Assembly: GCA_011048645.1 (NCBI GenBank)
Contig: DSDR01000130.1
Location: 1-17,917, forward strand
Length of the DNA: 17,917 nt
Direction: 5' to 3'
From: Phycisphaerales bacterium
GTDB taxonomy: Bacteria; Planctomycetota; Phycisphaerae; Sedimentisphaerales; Anaerohalosphaeraceae
In this document: one piece after another, positions 1-7,967 of the stretch
Layout: each line of letters opens with the position of its first letter
Numbering within the stretch: the first letter of the stretch is position 1
Translations under genes and position numbers: made by a program
The notes under the pieces: model-generated
What the model was told of the DNA's origin: nothing
What the model saw: the letters and a program-made list of their open reading frames with translations, nothing else
The model's database searches: none

Positions 1-27
1 ATGATGTTGGTGATAACGTGAGAAAGG

Positions 28-65
28 AACGGACTGTGTCGGGATCGCGGCGCAGTCCGTTTTTT
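28..65 (+). terminator. Intrinsic (rho-independent) terminator of an upstream gene
   Basis: Bases 28-36 (AACGGACTG) are the exact reverse complement of 53-61 (CAGTCCGTT). The stem can be extended inward with a G-U pair and C-G pairs to a small loop near 42-47. It is followed directly by a run of T at 60-65. This is a textbook intrinsic terminator pointing right. It presumably ends the transcript of a gene left of the window; a frame open from base 1 stops at 19-21, but too little is visible to call that gene. Confidence 0.85.
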
Positions 66-107
66 CTGCACGGCAATTGGCAATGCGATTGAGAAAGGTG
101 ATGGGGG

Positions 108-3100
108 ATGCTGCAAAACAGCGAACATTCGAGTTTCGGCCGAACTGCGGTGGCCTCGATCGTGTGTGTTTCTGTCCTTTTGCTGACGGGTTTTGCAACG
201 GCGTCATCGGCGGATATAACCCGGCCGGGCGATCCGATTGTCGGCGTTCCGAACAACGGCAACTGGCCGTCAAACGAAAGCCCGCCCGATGCCATTGATG
301 ACGACGTCAACACCAAATACCTGCATTTTGACGGCAATCACCAGCCGGCCGGATTTCGCGTCACGCCGAGTGCCTCGCAAATACCGGTGGTCGGGCTGAG
401 CTTCACGACGGCCAACGACGCCCCGGACCGCGATCCGGTCGCTTTCGAACTGTACGGTTCCAACGACGGCATCAACGGGCCTTACGTGCTGATCGCCTCC
501 GGCCAGATTACCGATTTTAATCAAACCACGCCCTGGCCGCGTTATACCCCCAATGCGACGCCCATTTTCTTTTCGAATACGACGCCATATCTGCATTATC
601 AATTGCTGTTTACAGCGGTAAGAAACCCCGCCGCGGCCAACAGCATGCAAATTGCCGAGGTGGAATTGCTCGGAATGCCCGAAGGGGGATGGCCGCCGGA
701 GGTCAACGCCGGCGCAGATCAGGTGATCGTGCTGCCTTTTAATCAGGTGCAGTTGGCCGGCCAGGCGACGGTTTTCGGGCAAGAGGAAACCTTAGCGCTT
801 CAGTGGACGCTTCAGTCGGCTCCTGATGGTGTGTCCGAGGAGGACGTGGTCTTTTCGCCGAGTCGTTTTGCGGCCGATCCCCGCGTTCTTTTTCCTGCGG
901 TAACGGGTGTTTATGTGCTGTCGCTGACCGCTTCGACGGCGCATCATTCCGTCAGCGATACCCTGCGGGTCTATGTATCCGAATCGCTGTGCCCGACGGG
1001 AGATCTGAATCAGGATTGCCGCGTCGATATTGAAGATTTGACGCTGCTGGCTGGATCCTGGCTTCAGGTGGATTGGCCGCCGGGTTATTTGCCGAATGCG
1101 GACGGACGGCAAGACGGCGTTAATCTGACGGATTTTGCGCTGCTGGCCGAACACTGGCGCCGTGCCGGGCCGTCTGCGGTCATCAGTGAATTTCTGGCGG
1201 TGAATCGGGCCAAGCCTCCGCTTGCCGATAACGAGATCGTGGACGAAGACGGCGATTCGTCAGACTGGATCGAATTGTGCAACCCGACCGGCCAGGCGGT
1301 CGATTTGGACGGATGGTATTTAACCGACAAGCCGGACAATCTGACGCGCTGGCGGATTCCGCCGCTGGTGCTGGAGCCGCAGGGTTTTGCGGTCCTGTTT
1401 GCCTCCGGCAAGAATCGCCGAACGCCCGGCGAGCCGTATCATACCAATTTCAGCCTCACCAGCGACCCGGATTACCTGGCGCTGGTTGCGCCGGACGGTC
1501 AAACCGTCGTTCATGCGTATGAATATCCGACGCAATACGGCGCGGTTTCGTATGGTCTGGCCGCTCCGGAAGGACGCGCTTCGATAACAGTGGACCTGCT
1601 TTCGGCGCTGGCCGCGGCGTATGCCAAAATCCCCGCAGATGACAGTCTGGGATTGACCTGGACGGCGGTTGATTTTGAGCCGGTCGGCTGGCTGACGGGC
1701 ACAACGGGCGTGGGGTATGAACGGCAAACCGGATACGAACCCTGGATCGGGCTGGATGTCGGCGCTATGTACGGCGTGAACACCTCGGTCTATATTCGCG
1801 CGCCGTTTGAGGTGGATGATCCGAGCGATCTTGAAGAACTGACGCTGTGGATGATGTACGATGACGGATTCGTTGCCTATCTGAACGGCGTGTTGGCGGC
1901 TTCTGCCAATGCGCCGCCGGTGGTTACGTGGAACAGCCAGGCGATGCGTTCGCAGGAGGCCGACCGGTACTATTCCTTTGCGGTATCGCCGGAGGCGGTC
2001 GAGTCGCTGCGAAAGGGGACGAATGTGCTGTCGATACACGGCCTGAATCGCGGGGCGTACAGCTCAGATTTGCTGATCCTGCCGCGGTTGACGGCCCGGC
2101 GCGCACAAGCGGCTGCGGTTACCTCTTCAATGGAGGCCTATTTTCATGATCCGACTCCCGGTACACGAAATTCGAGCGGACAAATGACCCTTGGGCCGAT
2201 GATTCGCGATGTCACACGCAATCCCGCGCCGCCGTCGGAGAGCGAGGATTTGGTCATTACCGCTGTTGTTGAATCTGCCGGCAGGCCAATTGACCGGGTT
2301 GAGATGACCTATCGCATCGGATTCGGTCAGGAGATTACCGTGCCGATGAGCGATGACGGACAAGGGGCTGACGTGATTGCCGATGACGGGATATATACCG
2401 CCGTGATTGCCGCCTCGGCTTATCAGGCCGGGCAGATGGTGCGCTGGTTTGTGCACGCCCGGGATACACAGGGGATCGAGACGCGAAAGCCGGCTTTTAT
2501 GCTTGCCGAAAATTCGCCCCGCTATTTCGGGACGGTCGTTCGTGATCCGTCTGTTCAGTCGCCGCTGCAGACGCTGTATTATTTTGTACAGGATACCGCC
2601 GCCGAAGCCACCGAAAGCGGGACCCGCTGTTCGGTCTTTTTTATGGATGAGTTTTATGACAATGTGTTCATTCGTTTGCGCGGCGGTTTTTATGCCGCAA
2701 GCACCGGCAGCCGAAAGATCGTTTTTAACGACGGTGAAAAATTCCGATTTCATCCGCGGTTTGACCGCGTCGATGAAATCAACCTGAACGGCCAAGGGGC
2801 GGATATGACGTTTATTCGTCCGCCGCTGTCGTTTGAGACGTATGCCGAAGCGGGCGTGCCGAGCAGCATTGCCTTTCCGCTGCGTGTGATTCGCAATAAC
2901 AGCGAGCCGATGGTGCGGCTGTTGGTCGAACAGCCTGACCGGCATTTTCTGCGGCGGGCGGGTCTGGACGATAACGGGGCGTATTACAAGATGTACACGG
3001 ACTTAAACCCCGGCCTTTCCGGCGAGCAGATCGAACGGAAGCTCACACGTCTGGATGAAGATAACAGCGACTTGAAAGCCTTTGCAGCCGGTATTGCACC

Positions 3101-6100
3101 GGATCATCCCGACCGCGGCGTTTTTCTGTTTGATCACGTCAATCTGCCGGCGGTCATCAGTTATCTGGCGGCTTCGGTGCTCATTCACGAAAACGACCAC
3201 ACCCACAAAAACTACTATTTCTATCGCGACACCAACCACACCGGCGAATGGATGTTTATTCCGTGGGATAAGGATCTGACGTTTGGACTCAATCACGGGA
3301 TTGAAGGGATTATCGCCGATCAGGATTGGCCGTTTGATCCCGCTCGGTCGCCGAGCCATCCGTTTTATGGCAGTCAGCGTCATCAAAAGATTGATTATCA
3401 ATGGAATCGTCTGTTTGATGCGGTTTTCGCCGACCCGAAGGCGCGGCAGATGTATCTGCGGCGTCTGCGTACCCTGATGGATACGCTCCTTCAGCCGCCG
3501 GATACGCCGTCATCGCAATTGCGTTACGAACGCCGCGTCGATGAACTGGCCGAATGGGTGGCCGAAGCGATTGACACGCCGGCGTATTGGCAGGCGGTTG
3601 AAGCGATCAAAACGCAGTATTTGCCGGTACGACGAACCCATTTATACGTTAATCATGCCGAAGGGTCGTCGTGGCCGGACGACCCGGCGGGCATTCCCGA
3701 CGCTCAGCCGGAGCCGTTGACCATAGAAATCGGAGCCGTCGAAACAAACCTGGGCGGCGGCAGTCGCGATGAAGATTATATTGAGATCGTCAATCCCAAT
3801 GCCTTTGCCGCCGACATCAGCGGCTGGATGCTGCACGGCGGCGGGATGTCGCACACGTTTGCCGGCGGGACGGTGATCCCGGCGGGCGAGGTCCTGTATC
3901 TGACGCCCAACGCCATCGCGTTTCGCCAACGCGCCCAATCGCCGCGCGGCGGAGAATATCGGTTTGTGCAGGGCAATTATGCGGGGCGATTGTCGCGGTG
4001 GGGCGGTACGCTGAGGCTGTATGATGCGCAGCATCGGGCGGTCGCTGTCAAGGCATTTGACGGCAATCCGAGCAATGCCCAGAGGTATCTGCGGATTACG
4101 GAGCTGATGTATAATCCGTCGCCGGTGGTTGAAGCGACGGACTATGGAACACAGGATTATGAGTACGTGGAATTGCTCAACACAGGCGATGAGCCGCTGC
4201 TGCTGGACGGGGCGGCGTTTACCGAGGGAATTTACTATACATTCCCGGACGGTGTATCGCTGTTGCCGGGCGGCTATGTGATTTTGGCCAAAGACCCGCA
4301 GGCGTTCGCATCTCGCTTTACGCTTCCGCAGGGCGTTGCGGTGCTCGGCGGTTACGATGGGCAATTGTCCAACAGCGGCGAGGAGCTGATCCTTCAGGAC
4401 GCCGAGGGCAATGTGATTCACCAGTTTAAGTACGATAACGATTGGTATCCGCTGACCGACGGCCAGGGGTTTTCGCTGACCAAGCACGATCCGACCGGCT
4501 CGCCGCTGACAAGCTGGAACGACAAACTCGGCTGGCGCGCAAGTTCCTCTCGCGAAGGTTCGCCGGGGCTGGACGATCCGGGGTGGGGTATTGCGCCGGG
4601 CAGCATCGTCATCAACGAGATTCTGGCTTACGATCCCGGACGGCCTGATTGGGTCGAATTATTCAATACTACCGATGAACCGATTCCGTTAGGCGGCTGG
4701 TTCCTGAGCGACCGCAATAGCGACGACGACCGGCGGCGTTACTATCAGATTCCGCCGACGGTGGTGCTGCCGGCCGGCGGGTATCTGGTCTTTGAGGAAG
4801 ACCGTACGTTCGGCAATCCGGATGCGGAAGGAACGCTCAAAGCGTTTGGACTGAGCCGATTCGGCGAAACGGCGTATCTGTTTTCCGGTCAGGACGGTCA
4901 AATCACCGGTCATTATTATGCTGAACAATCCTTCGGCGCTTCGCAACCGGGTTTGTCGTTCGGCGTATATACCCATCAGGGCGGCGAGAAACGGGACTTT
5001 ACGGCATTAAGCGAGACAACGCCGGGCGGCCCAAATGCCGAGCCGGCTGTCGGGCCTGTCGTGATTCGGGAAGTGATGTATCATCCGCCGTCCGGCGGCG
5101 CATATGATAAAGAAGAGTATGAATATGTCCAATTGCGCAATATCGCCGGTTATCCGGTTGCACTGTATGAATACGACGCCGAACAGGAGACTTCTTTCGG
5201 TTGGAAATTAAGCGATGCGGTGGAGTTTGAATTTCCGAGCGGCAGCGTCATCCCGCCCGGCGGGGTGATTGTGGTTGTGCGGAATATCGAGGCCTTTCGA
5301 AGTCGTTACCCCGACGTGCCGACGAACATCATTTTTGGCCCATATGACGGACGGCTAAACAACGCCGGCGAGTCAATCGATCTGCTCAGGCCCGGACAGG
5401 ACGACGACGGGCAACGTAGTTATATGCTCATTGACCGGGTCGCTTACAGCAACGGCCTGAATCCCGTCGGACAGGATCCGTGGCCTTTTCAGGCCAACGG
5501 CGGGGGGATGGCGCTGGGTCGGTGCGATGACAGACGCTACGGCAACGATGCGGCCAATTGGCAGGCCGTCGCGCCGTCGCCCGGACAGACGCCCGATGAG
5601 CCGATGGCCCGTATCGTGCATTACTGGCATTTTAATGACACAGACGGCCAAGTCTCGTCCGTGCCGGCGGATTATTCGCTTGCGGACGGGGCGCTGATCA
5701 CGTATCCCGGCTATGGCGATGGTTATATGGATACAACCGACGGTTCGACGATCAATGTGCAAATGGGGCTGGATGCGGGCAACGGCCTGCGGGTGCGTAA
5801 TCCCTCCCATACCCGACAGCTTGTATTTTCAGTGCCGACCACGGGATACGAACGGGTGCAGTTCAGCTATGCGGCCAGACGCACTTCAAACGGCGCTGAG
5901 TTCCAGCGCGTCGAATATCGAACCGGCCCGATGGATAGTTGGCGGCCGCTTGGCGATGAATTGGCGATCACCGAGATCTATCAGCATTATACCTTCGATT
6001 TATCCAATACGCCGGGGACCGACAATAACCCGGATTTTGAGATACGCATTGTCTTTATCGGCTCCAATGCATCCGAAGTTTCCGGAAACAATCGCTTTGA

Positions 6101-6140
6101 TAATGTTGTTCTGGAAGGATTTATTTTGGAAGGCGGATAA
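108..6140 (+). CDS. Giant secreted protein: discoidin-like, PKD-like, dockerin-like, CotH kinase and five lamin-tail domains (2010 aa)
   Basis: The start ATG at 108 is preceded by AAAGG at 94-98. Residues 1-35 form a Sec signal peptide with a hydrophobic core (VCVSVLLLTGF) and likely cleavage after ASSA. Visible order: a discoidin-like region (about 40-190); a PKD/Ig-like region opening PPEVNAGADQ (about 196-292); a dockerin-like calcium motif with D299, N301, D303, D307 and a degenerate second copy; lamin-tail domain 1 (about 357-470); a beta-rich region; a CotH kinase-like domain (about 807-1180) with HENDHTHKNYYFY (N1035) and IPWDKDLTFG (D1054, D1056); lamin-tail domains 2-5 starting near 1204, 1327, 1498 and 1650; and a C-terminal beta domain (about 1835-2010). 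CotH proteins are atypical protein kinases, but whether this one phosphorylates anything is inference. Lamin-tail modules are extracellular Ig-like folds linked to adhesion or enzymes. No PEP-CTERM, LPXTG or C-terminal membrane anchor is visible, so it is probably secreted or held at the surface by its domains. Confidence 0.88.
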   Translation: MLQNSEHSSFGRTAVASIVCVSVLLLTGFATASSADITRPGDPIVGVPNNGNWPSNESPPDAIDDDVNTKYLHFDGNHQPAGFRVTPSASQIPVVGLSFTTANDAPDRDPVAFELYGSNDGINGPYVLIASGQITDFNQTTPWPRYTPNATPIFFSNTTPYLHYQLLFTAVRNPAAANSMQIAEVELLGMPEGGWPPEVNAGADQVIVLPFNQVQLAGQATVFGQEETLALQWTLQSAPDGVSEEDVVFSPSRFAADPRVLFPAVTGVYVLSLTASTAHHSVSDTLRVYVSESLCPTGDLNQDCRVDIEDLTLLAGSWLQVDWPPGYLPNADGRQDGVNLTDFALLAEHWRRAGPSAVISEFLAVNRAKPPLADNEIVDEDGDSSDWIELCNPTGQAVDLDGWYLTDKPDNLTRWRIPPLVLEPQGFAVLFASGKNRRTPGEPYHTNFSLTSDPDYLALVAPDGQTVVHAYEYPTQYGAVSYGLAAPEGRASITVDLLSALAAAYAKIPADDSLGLTWTAVDFEPVGWLTGTTGVGYERQTGYEPWIGLDVGAMYGVNTSVYIRAPFEVDDPSDLEELTLWMMYDDGFVAYLNGVLAASANAPPVVTWNSQAMRSQEADRYYSFAVSPEAVESLRKGTNVLSIHGLNRGAYSSDLLILPRLTARRAQAAAVTSSMEAYFHDPTPGTRNSSGQMTLGPMIRDVTRNPAPPSESEDLVITAVVESAGRPIDRVEMTYRIGFGQEITVPMSDDGQGADVIADDGIYTAVIAASAYQAGQMVRWFVHARDTQGIETRKPAFMLAENSPRYFGTVVRDPSVQSPLQTLYYFVQDTAAEATESGTRCSVFFMDEFYDNVFIRLRGGFYAASTGSRKIVFNDGEKFRFHPRFDRVDEINLNGQGADMTFIRPPLSFETYAEAGVPSSIAFPLRVIRNNSEPMVRLLVEQPDRHFLRRAGLDDNGAYYKMYTDLNPGLSGEQIERKLTRLDEDNSDLKAFAAGIAPDHPDRGVFLFDHVNLPAVISYLAASVLIHENDHTHKNYYFYRDTNHTGEWMFIPWDKDLTFGLNHGIEGIIADQDWPFDPARSPSHPFYGSQRHQKIDYQWNRLFDAVFADPKARQMYLRRLRTLMDTLLQPPDTPSSQLRYERRVDELAEWVAEAIDTPAYWQAVEAIKTQYLPVRRTHLYVNHAEGSSWPDDPAGIPDAQPEPLTIEIGAVETNLGGGSRDEDYIEIVNPNAFAADISGWMLHGGGMSHTFAGGTVIPAGEVLYLTPNAIAFRQRAQSPRGGEYRFVQGNYAGRLSRWGGTLRLYDAQHRAVAVKAFDGNPSNAQRYLRITELMYNPSPVVEATDYGTQDYEYVELLNTGDEPLLLDGAAFTEGIYYTFPDGVSLLPGGYVILAKDPQAFASRFTLPQGVAVLGGYDGQLSNSGEELILQDAEGNVIHQFKYDNDWYPLTDGQGFSLTKHDPTGSPLTSWNDKLGWRASSSREGSPGLDDPGWGIAPGSIVINEILAYDPGRPDWVELFNTTDEPIPLGGWFLSDRNSDDDRRRYYQIPPTVVLPAGGYLVFEEDRTFGNPDAEGTLKAFGLSRFGETAYLFSGQDGQITGHYYAEQSFGASQPGLSFGVYTHQGGEKRDFTALSETTPGGPNAEPAVGPVVIREVMYHPPSGGAYDKEEYEYVQLRNIAGYPVALYEYDAEQETSFGWKLSDAVEFEFPSGSVIPPGGVIVVVRNIEAFRSRYPDVPTNIIFGPYDGRLNNAGESIDLLRPGQDDDGQRSYMLIDRVAYSNGLNPVGQDPWPFQANGGGMALGRCDDRRYGNDAANWQAVAPSPGQTPDEPMARIVHYWHFNDTDGQVSSVPADYSLADGALITYPGYGDGYMDTTDGSTINVQMGLDAGNGLRVRNPSHTRQLVFSVPTTGYERVQFSYAARRTSNGAEFQRVEYRTGPMDSWRPLGDELAITEIYQHYTFDLSNTPGTDNNPDFEIRIVFIGSNASEVSGNNRFDNVVLEGFILEGG

Positions 6141-6164
6141 CGCGTGTCTATTTATTATAAATCG

Positions 6165-6219
6165 AATAGGGTATAACTTTAATAGTTTTTCAAAAAAATG
6201 ATTATAATCCCCCTATTTT
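6165..6219 (+). terminator. Possible terminator after the giant gene
   Basis: AATAGGG at 6165-6171 pairs with CCCTATT at 6211-6217, and the adjoining TATAA (6172-6176) can pair with TTATA (6202-6206). The stem is interrupted, the loop is AT-rich and the tail is TTTTGTTT. It is weaker than the terminator at 28-65. Its place between the stop codon at 6140 and the promoter at 6222 supports the call. Confidence 0.4.
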
Positions 6220-6221
6220 GT

Positions 6222-6250
6222 TTGATAAAAAGTTACAATTGTCCTATAAT
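6222..6250 (+). promoter_or_regulatory. Strong sigma-70-type promoter for the prepilin-like gene
   Basis: TTGATA at 6222-6227 and a perfect TATAAT at 6245-6250 are separated by exactly 17 nt. Transcription would start near 6257, giving a leader of about 96 nt before the ATG at 6353. The spacer holds an 8-bp palindrome, ACAATTGT (6235-6242), that could be an operator. The leader has a small hairpin, GACAC (6269-6273) with GTGTC (6279-6283). No known riboswitch was recognised in the leader. Confidence 0.7.
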
Positions 6251-6352
6251 TGATACGTCTTTCCTATGGACACAGGCGGTGTCGTGTGGGATAATTTAAC
6301 AAATTTCAGGAAATCTGACCTCTGCTGCAATCCGGAAAAAGAGGAGACACAA

Positions 6353-7189
6353 ATGAAAACCAGGCAAAAAAACGCATTCACACTGATTGAGTTACTCGTG
6401 GTCGTTGCAATTATCGCACTGTTGCTGTCGATTATTGTTCCCGCTCTCAAACGGGTCAAACAACAAGCCACTGGTGCGGTATGTCTGTCCAATAACCGGC
6501 AGATCACGATTGCGTGGCACACGTATGCGATGGAGAATGACCAAGAAATTGTGCCGGGCCATGTGCCGATGCAAACCAAAGCGACACGCTCGGATAATTT
6601 GACCTACTGGATTGAGCCGCCGCAGGATGAAGCCGGGAATTTTCGCGGCGGTGCGACGGTTGTTACGGCTGAATATGAGCGGATTGGAATTGAGCGAGGG
6701 GCGCTGTTCCCTTATGTCAATGCGGTGGATGTCTATAAATGTCCGGGGGACAGGAGTACAACACGGTTCTCACACATCAGCCCCAATGGCGCCTGGCTGA
6801 ACAGCTATTCGATTACCGGCTTGATGAACGGAGAGCAGGCCAATGATCCGCGGCTGGCCAAAAAAATGAGTAATATCAAAGCAGCGGGCAATAAGGTTGT
6901 CTTTCTTGAAAATATGGACAGTCGCGGCTGGGCGATCGGGTCATGGATTATGAACTACAGTTCTCCTCAATGGTACGATCCCATCGCCATTTGGCACAAA
7001 GATCGCGGCACGCTCGGATTTGCCGATGGTCATGCCGAAATGCATAACTGGAAAGACCAGTCGACGATTGAAAATGCGGAAGGAAATCCCGACGGGTCGC
7101 TGTATCCGCTTCGAAATTCGGTTCCCAAGGCGAATGAAACGTGGGACGACATTCGATTTATGCAGCGTTCTTACGTGCCGGGCGGCTGA
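6353..7189 (+). CDS. Prepilin-type N-terminal cleavage protein with H-X9-DG motif (278 aa)
   Basis: The N-terminus is a type IV prepilin/pseudopilin signal: a short basic leader MKTRQKNA, then FTLIELL with the conserved Glu at position 5 of the mature chain and a hydrophobic helix to about residue 32. The residue before the cleavage site is Ala rather than Gly. The C-terminal part carries H215, nine residues, then D225-G226, the 'H-X9-DG' signature of a prepilin-like family greatly expanded in Planctomycetes, where members are usually annotated as type II secretion-like proteins. The start at 6353 is chosen because GAGGAG at 6341-6346 lies 6 nt upstream; an in-frame ATG at 6266 would put 29 residues before the prepilin leader. 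The gene stands alone between a strong promoter and a long intergenic region, with no pilus machinery nearby. Its role, extracellular fibre or export-linked minor pilin, is not established. Confidence 0.9.
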   Translation: MKTRQKNAFTLIELLVVVAIIALLLSIIVPALKRVKQQATGAVCLSNNRQITIAWHTYAMENDQEIVPGHVPMQTKATRSDNLTYWIEPPQDEAGNFRGGATVVTAEYERIGIERGALFPYVNAVDVYKCPGDRSTTRFSHISPNGAWLNSYSITGLMNGEQANDPRLAKKMSNIKAAGNKVVFLENMDSRGWAIGSWIMNYSSPQWYDPIAIWHKDRGTLGFADGHAEMHNWKDQSTIENAEGNPDGSLYPLRNSVPKANETWDDIRFMQRSYVPGG

Positions 7190-7201
7190 TACGTACAGAC
7201 G

Positions 7202-7268
7202 CAGCACGATTCAGTTCAAGGCGGTTTATGAGTACTGCAGCGCAGGTCTATGCCTGCTGAATGTGCTG
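7202..7268. repeat. Imperfect inverted repeat just after the prepilin stop codon
   Basis: CAGCACGATTCAG (7202-7214) pairs with CTGAATGTGCTG (7257-7268), giving 12 bp with one bulged G. Inside, GCAGG (7242-7246) and CCTGC (7253-7257) can form a second hairpin. There is no T tract after it. It could be a 3' end stabilising or terminating structure for the prepilin mRNA. Confidence 0.5.
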
Positions 7269-7309
7269 AATTAATATAACGCCTTTCCGGGCAACAATTT
7301 ATATCAAAT

Positions 7310-7474
7310 ATTAAAAAGCAGACATCAAAATGACAATGCAAAAATCAAAACGAACGCTGTCCGACAGAGTGCCGTTCTGATGGCTTTGCCGGCTTACGGT
7401 ACAGATATGGATTAGCCGTTGGCAAATCGCTCTTTTTGAATTTTGATTTGCAGTTTTGCATTTTGATTTTTAAT
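7310..7474. repeat. AT-rich nested inverted repeat (MITE-like or structured element)
   Basis: The left arm (7310-7350) and the reverse complement of the right arm (7434-7474) share the blocks ATTAAAAA, TCAAAATG and an (A)ATCAAAA end in the same order, with small insertions in the left arm. The 83-bp centre has a further inverted pair, TTTGCC (7385-7390) and GGCAAA (7421-7426). There is no ORF inside. Arms flanking a short non-coding centre suit a dispersed palindromic repeat, a small non-autonomous element or a folded RNA. No target-site duplication was identified. Confidence 0.5.
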
Positions 7475-7748
7475 CTTTCATTTTGCGACATTAACGCGGT
7501 TTCTCGGCATACCTTGCGCTGGAGGATTAGACCGTCCGTTCTCGCAGGGGGGAAATTGTGCTGACATTTTCGGCAGTGACGGACGCAACGGAAAAAACCT
7601 ACAAAAACAAGACATTAGCCGGTATCTACTTCGTTTTTTTATTGCAGATAAACCCTTCAATAAATCATAAAAAATCGCAATTCTTCAGTGTTACCTATCC
7701 ATTTTAACAATGCCGCAGGAACGAAATACCCATCGTGAGACAAATGAC

Positions 7749-7767
7749 GCCCGACACGGCGTCGGGT
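7749..7767. other. Small GC hairpin upstream of the operon promoter
   Basis: CCCGAC (7750-7755) and GTCGGG (7761-7766) form a perfect 6-bp stem with a 5-nt loop, extendable by one G-T pair. It is followed by TTGTGTTCG, which is not a real T tract, so a terminator is possible but not convincing. Confidence 0.4.
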
Positions 7768-7813
7768 TGTGTTCGTCGATACCGCCAAGGCGCGACGCAG
7801 AGAATATTTTGTA

Positions 7814-7842
7814 TTGACGAAACCCTCGCAATGCAATAGATT
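7814..7842 (+). promoter_or_regulatory. Candidate sigma-70-type promoter for the DUF502-hpf-pts-rng-kds operon
   Basis: TTGACG (7814-7819) and TAGATT (7837-7842) are spaced by 17 nt. The -35 box matches 5 of 6 consensus positions and the -10 box 4 of 6. Transcription would start near 7849-7850, about 120 nt before the DUF502 start. It is the best promoter I could find in front of a gene run that has no other obvious internal promoter. Confidence 0.4.
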
Positions 7843-7849
7843 AGTAGCT

Positions 7850-7963
7850 ATGACGAACGCAAAATCGAAAGATGTGTCGGCGGCGTTTGCACGAAATGCT
7901 ATTGAGATGAGTCGGGCGTCGGTTAAAAACGGTCGGATACGGCCCGAAAGGATTGTCGTTTAA
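7850..7963 (+). CDS. Doubtful small ORF upstream of DUF502 gene (37 aa)
   Basis: ATG at 7850 opens a basic 37-residue frame beginning MTNAKSKDVSAAF and ending in TAA at 7961-7963, only 4 nt before the DUF502 ATG. No Shine-Dalgarno sequence precedes it, but the ATG falls almost exactly at the start point predicted from the promoter at 7814-7842, so a leaderless mRNA is conceivable. The same frame is open from a GTG at 7769. I do not recognise the product. It could be a leader peptide coupled to DUF502 translation, or a chance frame. Confidence 0.2.
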   Translation: MTNAKSKDVSAAFARNAIEMSRASVKNGRIRPERIVV

Positions 7964-7967
7964 GGCA

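Larger units (their letters stand above)
7190..7967. other. AT-rich intergenic region between prepilin gene and the DUF502-led operon
   Basis: About 780 bp separate the prepilin stop from the DUF502 start. No ORF in it has both a convincing ribosome site and a recognisable product. It holds an imperfect inverted repeat at 7202-7268, an AT-rich nested inverted repeat at 7310-7474, a small GC hairpin at 7750-7766, a promoter candidate at 7814-7842 and a doubtful 37-codon ORF at 7850-7963. I recognised nothing in 7490-7740 beyond short repeated GTCCGT/ACGGAC words. Confidence 0.7.

Noticed and set aside
1..21. End of an upstream coding sequence (frame 1, stop TGA 19-21)
   Set aside because: Only six codons are visible. 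The terminator after it shows that a transcript ends here, but the gene cannot be identified.
2127..2945. 272-codon minus-strand open frame inside the giant gene
   Set aside because: The + strand frame is continuous for 2010 codons with recognisable domains. The antisense product has no motif and no ribosome site; the same holds for the minus frame at 3642-4487.
6203..6208. Second perfect TATAAT upstream of the prepilin promoter
   Set aside because: No acceptable -35 box lies about 17 nt upstream, and it falls within the putative terminator hairpin.
6266..6352. Longer N-terminus for the prepilin gene from ATG 6266
   Set aside because: The extension has no ribosome site and would place 29 residues before the prepilin leader. 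GAGGAG just before 6353 supports the shorter form.
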